DNA of 64,000 nucleotides from Lonicera japonica (Eukaryota; Streptophyta; Magnoliopsida; Dipsacales; Caprifoliaceae), in contig CM038463.1 of the NCBI GenBank assembly GCA_021464415.1, positions 62,001 to 126,000 of the forward strand, written 5' to 3'. The translations under genes were made by a program, and so were the position numbers. A model generated the notes under the pieces. The model was not told the origin of the DNA and did no database searches. It worked only from the letters and a program-made list of their open reading frames with translations. Of the stretch, positions 56,136 to 64,000 are shown piece by piece; the first letter of the stretch is position 1, and every line of letters starts with the position of its first letter.

Positions 56136-57420
56136 TAAGTGCCCAAAATTGTTAATTAAACCCGCAAATAATATTTTGTTAATATATAATTAATGCTTAA
56201 ATTATGAAGGATTAATATTTATTTTGTTTTTTTGTAGGAAATAAGAAAATTATAATAAAAAGTCTAAAAAGGTGGAAGAAGTTTACTGAAAATCAAAAAG
56301 AAGGTAAAGAAGAAAGAATATTCCAATTCAATATTCTCTCCTAATTTGAATAGAACTCCTTATTCTCTCTCTTAATTAGAATCCTAATTGATCTCAAAGT
56401 TTTTATTTTCTCTACAATTCTAGTTTCCTAAACTTTGTAAACCTCTATTTCTTATTCCTATATATAGACCCATTCTCTACACCTAAAGGATAGAAAAAAA
56501 ATATAGAGAAAATAGATAGGAAAAATAGATAGAATTTAGATATTATTAGAGAGTTCTAGAGAGAGAAAATCCTCCATATACTAGTTGCCGTGCAGCCGAA
56601 GTATTGAAGGAGAAGAAGTGGACAGCGTAAAGCCATGCGGTACACGCTAGTTCGAGCATCACAAACAGGGACGCTTTCTAGCTTTCTAATAGTTTTTATA
56701 GTTTGTATTTAAGTACTTTAGTTTTAATTTTAATGATGAATTATTATTTTATTTTAATGTGTTCTTTATTTAATATGCTTGGTTAAATTACCTCCCAAAG
56801 GGGAGGGATGAAACCGCCATGGATGTAATGAGTTTAATTTAATTATAATTGATTTTTAATTATTCGTCCCGAATTAAAATAGATTTTGAAATTACCATTA
56901 CTATAACGTGTGTTTTCTTTCTAGTACTTTAATTGTTTTTAAAATAAAGGAAGGATCTCTTGTGATCACCAATTTGGAGATACATGCGATGCCTATTTTT
57001 GTTTACATTAGTTTTAAAGAAAGAATGATGGTAATTTTGAATTTGTTTATATAGTAGGGATGAATGTTAAAAATATAATTAGATATTTTTTTGTTTATAT
57101 CCATGGTGGTGGATTCTTTTTCCTTGTGATTTTCTATTATTGATTACTTGCTTCTTGATTTAATTTAATTAGTTTAGTTTAATTTTTAGTTTCTTAGTTT
57201 AGATAATTTCAAAATCAAAATTTAAAAATTGTTTTAATTTGGTTCCTAAAATATTGGACTTCGACAAACTCTCCTAGATATTAGCTTGGATTTGGATTGA
57301 CTCCTACTTATACACTATACTAATTTAATTATTTTACATAAAGTAGGGATTTTATTGTATTTAAGCACGGAATTAAGCAACGATAAATTAATTTTAAAAA
57401 ATTCCCCTTAAACCAATTTG
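56136..57420. mobile_element. LTR-like AT-rich segment, possible solo LTR
   Basis: It begins TGATAAGTGCCC, has a TATATATAGACC TATA-like box at about 56,459 and T/A-rich sequence, but no pol motifs. It lies between possible and certain plastid DNA, so it may have inserted into a plastid-derived segment. No clear end or target duplication was found. Confidence 0.3.
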
Positions 57421-57610
57421 TTACGAAATCAAACCATAGATCAATTCCCTTTGTTATTTTGGAGTATTTAATTTAATACACCACTAATTCTGAGCTTCAT
57501 GTTACTCCTCCCAAGCGACATGTCAGGTCCAGGGCATCCCCAGTTGGATTGAATAGGATGACAGTTTCTCATTTCGAATATGTAAAATCAAAATTTTAAT
57601 CAAATCACAC
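57421..57610 (-). pseudogene. rpoC1: Plastid rpoC1 group II intron, 5' part (nuclear copy)
   Basis: On the minus strand the sequence after exon 1 starts GTGTGATTTG, the usual group II intron 5' end. It continues about 190 nt and breaks off near 57,421, next to the LTR-like segment. Confidence 0.65.
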
Positions 57611-58042
57611 ATCGCAATATACTAGGCCTTCTAATTCTTTAAGAGGTTTATCTAAAAGATTTCCAATATAACTAAGAAGACGTTTCAAATACCACACATG
57701 GGTTACTGGGCATGCGAGTTTAATGTAGCCCATTTGATATCTTCGTATCCTAGAATCAACAAATCCAAATCCGCACTGTTCACAAAATTTAGGGCCGGCT
57801 TTTGCATCTCCGATTACTCGATAATTTCTACAAGCACAAATTCCACTTTTGGTAGGCCCAAAATTTCTTTCACAAAATAATCCACCTTTTTGCGATTTTT
57901 TGGTTTTTTAATGAAAAGTAGAGGATTTTGTCACCTCTCCAACGATCTCTCCATTGGGTAGGATTTTGCTGGCCCAAGTACTTATTCGTTGAGGAGAAAC
58001 CAATCCAATTCGAAGTTGTTGATGTTTATATCGATCGATCAT
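57611..58042 (-). pseudogene. rpoC1: Plastid rpoC1 exon 1 in the nucleus (NUPT)
   Basis: On the minus strand the ATG at 58042-58040 gives [17 protein letters not shown], then [20 protein letters not shown] and the zinc-binding C-x-C...C-x2-C region ([10 protein letters not shown]...FCEQCG), the N-terminus of the plastid RNA polymerase beta' subunit. Length is 432 nt (144 codons), the usual rpoC1 exon 1 size. A TAA at 57910-57908 replaces Tyr codon 45, and other substitutions are present, so it is a decaying copy. It is oriented head-on to the LINE array. Confidence 0.88.
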
Positions 58043-58074
58043 AGAATAAAAGTTATGATTTATTTTAATTTCGA

Positions 58075-58131
58075 TTAAGCTTCCTCCATATGAATCTGGA
58101 AATTCTTCTCAGATACAAAGAAATGATTCAG
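58075..58131 (-). pseudogene. rpoB: Plastid rpoB C-terminal end (NUPT)
   Basis: The minus strand reads [18 protein letters not shown] then TAA at 58077-58075, the C-terminus of the plastid RNA polymerase beta subunit. It is 32 bp upstream of the rpoC1 start, the plastid rpoB-rpoC1 order. Homology ends near 58,131. Confidence 0.8.
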
Positions 58132-58479
58132 ATGCTCAATGTCGAGCGAGTACCAATGAATGTACTCTTCCAATGACAAGAAAATATTACCAAAGTTACT
58201 CTTTTTAATACAAGAGAGTATATCTAAAAGTTGGGCATTAACTAAGTAATTGCTAAAGTTTCAGATATTCAATGTAGAGAGAGTAAAATTGATGATACTC
58301 TTCTAATGACGGGAGATTATTACTTTAATTATGGTTTTTAATCTGGAGGGCAGTGGGGTGGTGTTTTTGTAATAAATTTTTAAAAATTGGGGGAGTATAA
58401 GGCATAAAGGGCGTTTGTGACAAAAAATAGGGGTGCATTTATCACCCTTTTTTTTAAATATCGGTATAAGCGTAAAGAG
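58132..58479. other. Intergenic, nothing recognised
   Basis: AT-rich. A phrase like GATGCTCAATGTCGAGCGAGTACCA at about 58,131 recurs in degenerate form near 58,267; no gene or element was identified. Confidence 0.4.
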
Positions 58480-58736
58480 TTATTCCCTCCGTCCCAAATT
58501 GCTGGTCCCTTTTGGGAAATTCAACTTATTAAAGATATAACATTATCATTGTACTTTTTGCTTAATTTACATTGATTTTTCCTTTTTACTATTTTTTTAT
58601 TCAAAATTTTTACTTGAAAAATAAAAGTATAAAATAATAAAATTGGTATATATTTATCTTTTATAGAAAGTGAATATTTATTTTGGAATATTTAAAAAAA
58701 GAAATAGGAATTAGCAATTTGGGACAAATGGACTAA
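58480..58736. mobile_element. Stowaway-like MITE
   Basis: About 255 bp, AT-rich, with inverted ends: TATTCCCTCCGTCCCAAATT on the left and AATTTGGGACAAATGGACTA on the right. CTCCCTCCGTCCC-type termini with a TA target are typical of Stowaway (Tc1/mariner-derived) elements. No coding capacity. Confidence 0.72.
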
Positions 58737-59272
58737 TTAATTAGTAATTTACGCGTGGGGGCTTGTGATGGGGGAAGTAAGAGGGAAGGTGGAAGCGCCG
58801 CGCACGGTTTTCACGTTGCCGTGTAAGGGGATGCCTTGCTGGACTCTTCCGTCGGACTATAGATAATAAAAAGAGAATATGCCTGTCTATCTCTGCCCCA
58901 AAACTGTAGAAAATTGCTGGTCTGTACCACCTCTGCTGCTTGCTTAATGGTTATATTACTGTATCTGTAATGAGTGCGTAAATTGCTAGCCAGATAGATA
59001 GATTAAAATTTCTATCGCTTCGTTCCAATCATCCCACCACTTGTTTCTTTCTGTCCATCCATCCTTCGTTACGCCCTCCGAAATCTATTTCTCTAATTTT
59101 CCACGGAAGCAAGTGTTTCTCTCGGTGGGCTGACGAGCAATCGCTAACAACAAAGAATAAGAGCCAGATCAAGTACGTCGACGGAAAGGGCATGCGGTGG
59201 TGTTTTAGTTCGAAATTGCAATTGTAATTGTTACTGCATTTTTTCAGAGAAAGAGAGTGAGGGGGGCAGACT
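58737..59272 (+). promoter_or_regulatory. Upstream region / 5' UTR of the paladin-like gene
   Basis: Base composition becomes less AT-rich. A TATA-like TATAGATAATAAAAAG lies at about 58,858. Pyrimidine-rich stretches and the region directly before the ATG at 59273 would be 5' UTR. Promoter location is inferred. Confidence 0.4.
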
Positions 59273-59422
59273 ATGTCGATACCGAAGGAACCCGAGCAGG
59301 TAATGAGGCAACGAGATGGATCTGTGCTGGGGAAGAAGACAATTCTAAAAAGCGACCATTTTCCTGGCTGCCAGAACAAGCGCCTTTCTCCCCACATCGA
59401 CGGTGCTCCCAATTACCGTCAG
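59273..59422 (+). CDS. Paladin-like protein, first coding exon
   Basis: Fifty codons from ATG 59273: MSIPKEPEQVMRQRDGSVLG, then KKTILKSDHFPGCQNKR and SPHIDGAPNYRQ. This matches my memory of the N-terminus of plant paladin-like proteins (PALD1-related, tyrosine/dual-specificity phosphatase fold, family of Arabidopsis At3g62010). The exon ends CAG|GT at 59422/59423, a good splice donor. I could not find the next exon in the window, so the gene is partial, or its intron is very long, or it is a broken copy. The first ORF through the donor reads into poly-proline from the C-run, which is not protein. Confidence 0.65.
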
Positions 59423-59428
59423 GTTCAT

Positions 59429-59465
<37 letters not shown>

Positions 59466-60367
59466 ACCTACCCCCCACTCTCTATATAATTTTTTAACCG
59501 TCTGATTATGTGCATTATCAATCTAATACCGTTTACCCATCTCAAATTTTATGCCACTCTTGTCAATAATGAGACAAGCAGCATTTTTATATGCTTATGT
59601 TTTTTTTTTCTACGAATTGCTGATGCTTCTGTTCTCAAATTTGTGTAGCTTATGTTTGTTAAACTTGTGAACTAATAATTCACGATGGAATTAGAGTTAC
59701 CTAATTCCTTTAAGCTTGAGTGATTAACCAATAGTTTCCTTCAACCCATTGGTACAAATGTCTTTCAGGGTCTTTAAATCTATAAGTTCTATACTATATT
59801 AAACCCGAGCAAGGAAGAACAAACATTAGCTTGTGCTCATCCAACAAGCCCAGGTTTGAATTGTTTCCTTGTGGGATCATGTTGTAAATTTCACGAGGCA
59901 ATCCATATCGATACACTTTCAATTGATAACTGTAGCTTGGAATTAATAACGGGGCATTCTTGAGATTTTGCACTAGGCCCAAAAATAAGGCATTGGCCCT
60001 GATGCCTTAGTTGTTCTTAAGTATTGTGTGTGTCTGTACATATCTATAAAAAGGGGCAATGATTTTTGAATCTTAAAAATGTATAACGGATTAAAAATTG
60101 TGTGGTTGAGATTGCAAGATGCTTTTTCAATGGTGACAGTGCCCTTGGCACGGGTTACAAACTAGTATATACATAGACCTAGTATATTATATATATGAAT
60201 ATATATGACAAGTAAGAAACATCACTAAAGAACCACCAAAGTGGAACCCATGCATACGCGGTATATAAAGAAAAGAAGAAAACACAAAGCACATTCAGTG
60301 ATCTTGAGTACCCTGTGGCTACACATTTCTTTAGTGGGAAAGAGCCTGTGGTGTTTATCTTTAGGCC
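59423..60367. other. Presumed intron 1 / intergenic
   Basis: Begins with the donor GT and the C-run described separately. The rest is AT-rich with TATATA stretches near 60,170-60,205; no gene recognised. Confidence 0.4.
59430..59465. repeat. Run of 36 C
   Basis: An uninterrupted mononucleotide C tract starts 7 bp after the exon 1 donor. The opposite strand is G36 and could form G-quadruplexes. Exact length is uncertain because sequencing through such a run is error-prone. Confidence 0.9.
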
Positions 60368-60800
60368 AGATTCCCTATGGCACAGAGTGATCAAGAAAAC
60401 GGGTGAGATGTTAATTTGGGAATTCATGTTAAGCACGCGATCCCCTGAAAGTTCCTTTATAGATTTCCTCCTCCTTACCTAAGATTAGATGTAATTTTAG
60501 GAAATCACCTCTATGCTAGATCCGGGAATGGGTGACATTTCTTTTTAGATTTCTTTCCTAGACTTTACTGTCATTCCCTATGGTACAATCATATAATGCT
60601 TCCATTGCTCAGTTCTTTCATATTTGTGAGGTCTCTTTTTCATGGGATTGTCACTTTCGTCGGTCACTTAATGATCTGGTCATTGTTTCTTCTTTTGCTC
60701 AGAAGATTTGGAGAAAACGAGACCTTATAAGGCCTTGTCTCCAAATATTTGTGTCATGTACTTATTCCCCAGTCTGTCATCCAAACTGGGTAATGGAATA
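60368..60800 (+). pseudogene. Decayed remnant of another LINE (post-RT region)
   Basis: Scraps DSLWHRVIKKT (60368 onward) and NASIAQFFHICEVSFSWDCHFRRSLNDL (about 60,597-60,680, read in two parts here) resemble the region between RT and zf-RVT in common plant LINEs. Frames are broken. It is not of the telomeric family and has no telomere repeats. Confidence 0.5.
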
Positions 60801-61977
60801 GTCAAATCCACGACTCAAAAAGTCAAGTAAGCACACTGTGCAAGTCTTTAAAATCTTTTCAATTGAATTACTTAAGTTGTGCAAGCCTGTAAAGTCGGCC
60901 CATGAAAAAGCTGTCAGAAGTGACAAACAGATCTGGGACCTTGTTTATACGACCCACTAGGTTGAGAACCTTTTGGTCCCCAAGCATTGTGGGGTCACTG
61001 ATTTAACACACGGTGAAAATCTCGGAACTGCTTTGCTCTCTATCATGAGGCACTTGTATAAGACCAATAGTAAAGTACAGTTCACCCGACAGCCTATGCT
61101 AACTCTTATTGTTATTCTTTAAATTGGTTGTGTGGGTGCCAAAAAATAGAGTCAACCCACTTGTCAAGTTGATAGTTGTGAATCAGTAAATGGCCAACAA
61201 CCCAGTAAAAATGAAAATAAATAAGGCCAAAATATGTTTGAAGGATGGTTCCTCCAGGCAGCTTAGCTACTGGTCCGGCAGTACGGCAACCCTCTGTGTG
61301 TGTTTATCTATATTAGCTTAAAGCAATGAAAGAGGATTGCAATGGAGCTCTAGATAGCTGTTTACACTGCTCTCTCTCTCTCTCTTGGGATAACAATTCA
61401 GATTTTTTTTGAACTCCTTGTCATGTGCCTTACCCTTCCTATTTATAGGTATATGATTAGGGTTTACAATACATCTTTAGGGTTAATAGTGAAAGACTAA
61501 AAAGGTATAACTTGGACACTACTCTTAACACTTTACAGGTGCCAAGAGCCTTGTTTACACTTTTATTAAAAGTGCTCTAACTCGTCAACATGACCATCTT
61601 GGCCAGAGATAACCACCTCGGCATGACACAGCCATCTCGGCCGGAAGGATCTTCACTCAGCCTAGTGGGCTGGGTCCTCTTATGAAGGCTGGAAGTGTCT
61701 CTTTTGGGCCAACCAAACTGTTGGCCTAGAAGGTTATCTTGGCCCAATGAGCATTTCTATTTCTATCCTCCCCACATGTTGTGTTTCTACTTGACTCTTA
61801 TGTAGAATAACTAAATACTAGTGCCTAGCTTGATCTGTATTTTGTTGCTTACAAGACTTTTTAAGTCCCATTGGCTTCCAAACCTATAATAATTATCTAA
61901 CCAATTAAGAGATTATGCATCACATGATAATATAGTATATTTAAATCTTAGAATTATATACAATATTTTAGTTAACA
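60801..61977. other. Intergenic, nothing recognised except a CT microsatellite
   Basis: No ORF of note. A (CT)8 tract lies at 61370-61385. The rest is moderately AT-rich unique-looking DNA. Confidence 0.5.
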
Positions 61978-62200
61978 TTTTTTTTTGATCGAAAACACAA
62001 ACGCATTTGATTGAATCATCAAGAAAAGGCGATACAAGAGGCCACTACGGGGAACCAGAAGTCCACCAAAAGAGGGCTCTAGAAAAGAAAACAAAAAATA
62101 AAACACAAAAACAGTAAAACAGAATGAGCTACAAAAGTAAAGAGACATCAAGTGATGACAGCAGCCCAATTGCTAGCCAGAGCTGACAAGGAAAATCATG
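61978..62200 (-). mobile_element. 3' end of a minus-strand LINE or other poly(A) retroelement
   Basis: The minus strand reads TTGTATCGCCTTTTCTTGAT..., ends CGATC and then a run of nine A (61986-61978), the usual look of a plant LINE 3' terminus. Boundary with the copia LTR is unclear. Confidence 0.4.
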
Positions 62201-62416
62201 AAAAGCCGATGAAGATTTAGCCCACAACGAGGCTAATAATACTATAGAATTTAGAGAGAACTATTATTCTTATTCCATAATCATAAACAAAGAGAACAAC
62301 GTACCTTATATAGGAAATAAACACAACTCCTAATCAACCTAAAGTTCCTATCAAGGTGGGATTCTACCCACAAATAAATAACATAAATAACTAAAATAAA
62401 TAATACTGAATTATCA
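62201..62416 (-). mobile_element. Probable 3' LTR (start) of a Ty1/copia element
   Basis: On the minus strand, a purine tract GAGGGGAAGTAT (62429-62418) is followed by TGATAATTC at 62416, as expected for a polypurine tract and LTR start. A TATATAAGG box lies at 62312-62304. The far LTR end was not located. Confidence 0.55.
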
Positions 62417-62426
62417 ATACTTCCCC

Positions 62427-64000
62427 TCAAGTTGGTGCTAAGATATTCGTCATGCCCAACTTGCTCACTTGAAATTCGAACGGTTGCCTTAACAGGCCAT
62501 TGGTCAAAATATCTGCAACTTGTTGATTAGACGGAACAAAGGGAGTACATATAATTCCACCTTCTAGTTTCTCTTTGATGAAGTGCCTATCAATCTCAAC
62601 TTGTTTTGTCCTATCATGTAAGACCGGATTGTGGGCAATACTGATAGCAGCCTTGTTATCGCAGTATAGCTTCATCGGAAGACTTATTGGCCGTTTAAGT
62701 TCCTCTAAGACCCTTTGTAGCCAAAGGACCTCACATACTCCTTGAGCCATTGATCTAAACTCAGCTTTTGCACTGCTTCTAGCGACAACATTTTGCTTCT
62801 TGCTTCTCCATGTAACCAAGTTGCCCCAAAGAAACGTACAGTAACTAGACGTGGACCGTCTATCAGTAACCGAGCCAGCCCAATCAGCATCGGTATACAC
62901 CTCTATCCCTCTTTTATCGTTCTTCCTGAAGAACAGACCTTTCCCTGGGGAGCCTTTGAGGTAACGAAGAACACGATACACAGCCTCTAGATGCTCTTCA
63001 CATGGTGAGTGCATGAAGTGACTAACCATGCTCACAGCGAAAGCAATGTCAGGGCGCGTATGAGACAAGTAGATTAGTTTCCCAACTAACCTTTGGTATC
63101 TCCCTGTTTCGACTGGAACACCATCTTTAACATCTCCTAGCTTGGTACCTAGTTCTATGGGAGTATCCGATGGCTTACACCCACTCATCCCAGTTTCTGA
63201 CAGCAAATCCAAAATATATTTCCGTTGTGATACGACAATACCACTTTTTGAACGGGCCACTTCCATTCCAAAGAAGTATCGTAGGTCACCAAGATCCTTA
63301 ATCTCAAATTCTCTAGCAATATTTTGCTTCAGTCGATTCATTTCTTCAACATCATCCCCTGTCAAAATCATATCATCCACATAAACAATGAGAACAGAAA
63401 GTTCGTTTCTTCTGGACGTCTTTGTGAAGAGAGTATGATCAGACTGCCCTTGATTATATCCTTGGCCCTTGAGGAACTTCGTTAACCTTTCGAACCACGC
63501 CCTAGGGGATTGTTTGAGGCCATACAAAGACTTCTTTAGCTTGCAAATTTTTGACCCAAATTCCTTAGTAAAACCAGGTGGAGGTTCCATATAGACTTCC
63601 TCTTCTAGGTTTTCATTCAAGAAGGCATTCTTCACATCTAACTGATTCAGAGGCCAGTCCAAGTTAGTTGCAACTGATAAGAGAACTCGAACTGTATTTA
63701 ATTTTGCCACGGGAGAAAATGTTTCGGAGTAGTCGACTCCATACGTTTGAGTGAAGCCTTTAGCCACCAGACGAGCCTTGTACCGTTCCACTGACCCATC
63801 TGAGTTATACTTCACAGTGAATACCCATTTACAACCAACAACTATCTTTCCTTCTGGAAGCTTTACTTTCTCCCAAGTAGCATTCTTCTCCAGCGCTCTC
63901 ATCTCCTCATACACCGCTTCTCTCAACTCCAGAACATTTAGAGCATCCTGAACATTATTAGGAATAACCACATTCGACACACGAGAGATAAATGCAGAAT
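62427..64000 (-). CDS. Ty1/copia polyprotein, RT-RNase H part (runs off right edge)
   Basis: The frame is open from the window edge to TGA 62429-62427, at least 524 codons. The RT domain begins near WEKVKLPEGKIVVGCKWVF. It contains the conserved RYKARLVAKGFTQ, QLDVKNAFLN, SLYGLKQSPRAW and the catalytic YVDDM. RNase H follows (YTDADWAGS, then SSAKAEFRSMA where most relatives have Y for F; LYCDNKAA, DRHFIKEKL). It ends VSKLGMTNILAPT, 10 nt before the LTR. The first visible codon is internal: gag, protease and integrase would lie to the right. No stop or frameshift is seen, so this copy may be recent. Confidence 0.93.
   Translation of the reverse strand, partial: SAFISRVSNVVIPNNVQDALNVLELREAVYEEMRALEKNATWEKVKLPEGKIVVGCKWVFTVKYNSDGSVERYKARLVAKGFTQTYGVDYSETFSPVAKLNTVRVLLSVATNLDWPLNQLDVKNAFLNENLEEEVYMEPPPGFTKEFGSKICKLKKSLYGLKQSPRAWFERLTKFLKGQGYNQGQSDHTLFTKTSRRNELSVLIVYVDDMILTGDDVEEMNRLKQNIAREFEIKDLGDLRYFFGMEVARSKSGIVVSQRKYILDLLSETGMSGCKPSDTPIELGTKLGDVKDGVPVETGRYQRLVGKLIYLSHTRPDIAFAVSMVSHFMHSPCEEHLEAVYRVLRYLKGSPGKGLFFRKNDKRGIEVYTDADWAGSVTDRRSTSSYCTFLWGNLVTWRSKKQNVVARSSAKAEFRSMAQGVCEVLWLQRVLEELKRPISLPMKLYCDNKAAISIAHNPVLHDRTKQVEIDRHFIKEKLEGGIICTPFVPSNQQVADILTNGLLRQPFEFQVSKLGMTNILAPT

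Noticed and set aside
56136..57420. Full LTR retrotransposon
   Set aside because: No gag-pol motifs, primer-binding site or second LTR were seen; only a possible solo LTR remains.
57698..57880. Plus-strand 60-codon ORF
   Set aside because: It is the shadow of the minus-strand plastid rpoC1 exon, which has clear protein similarity.
59257..59505. Plus-strand ORF with a poly-proline tail
   Set aside because: The proline run comes from the C36 tract beyond a good splice donor; the frame 59273-59422 explains the conserved part.
1..64000. tRNA, rRNA or other classic RNA genes
   Set aside because: No cloverleaf-like or rRNA core sequence was noticed on reading; a covariance-model scan was not possible here.

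Overview
This is nuclear plant DNA. The evidence is TTTAGGG/CCCTAAA telomere repeats, plant L1-type LINEs with a C-terminal RNase H, a Ty1/copia pol, an inserted plastid rpoB-rpoC1 fragment, and the first exon of a plant paladin-like gene. I cannot name the species; a flowering plant is likely.

Layout. About 1-55,590 is a head-to-tail array of eleven LINE-type elements or pieces (A-K). All complete ones are on the + strand, and each ends in poly(A) that runs straight into CCCTAAA repeats, so neighbours are separated by 2 to about 17 telomere repeats. Order: A (ORF2 3' part), B (internally deleted, two ORFs), C (ORF1 only), an inverted duplication joined to D (ORF2 3' part), E (full length), F (about 1 kb chimeric mini-element), G (ORF1/ORF2 chimera), H, I, J (full length), and K (divergent, single ORF). 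The C-rich strand reads 5'->3' from left to right, so left is inferred to be distal (toward the chromosome end). Every element then points its 3' end at the centromere, as Drosophila HeT-A/TART do.

Element design. A short leader carries a conserved 20-21-residue upstream ORF. ORF1 (907-971 aa in open copies) has a DUF4283-type domain and a CCHC knuckle. ORF2 (1375 codons in four of five copies) has an APE-like endonuclease, a reverse transcriptase with YADD, a zinc-binding zf-RVT region and RNase H. ORF1 and ORF2 overlap as ATGA, the layout expected for termination-reinitiation. The 3' UTRs end in two hairpins whose stems differ in sequence between subfamilies but keep pairing. ORF1 is open in E, H and I; every full-length ORF2 is broken.

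12,794-15,949 is an inverted repeat of about 1.5 kb per arm with TTTAGGG repeats in its centre and a short CCCTAAA tract on its outer edge. It looks like the scar of a telomere fusion, breakage and healing.

55,591-64,000 is ordinary subtelomeric or chromosome-arm DNA: possible plastid intron sequence, an LTR-like AT-rich stretch, a plastid rpoB-rpoC1 insert, a Stowaway-like MITE, exon 1 of a paladin-like gene with a 36-C run in its intron, decayed LINE pieces, and a minus-strand Ty1/copia pol running off the right edge.

The main result is the array: a plant LINE family that appears to live in, and may help build, a chromosome end.
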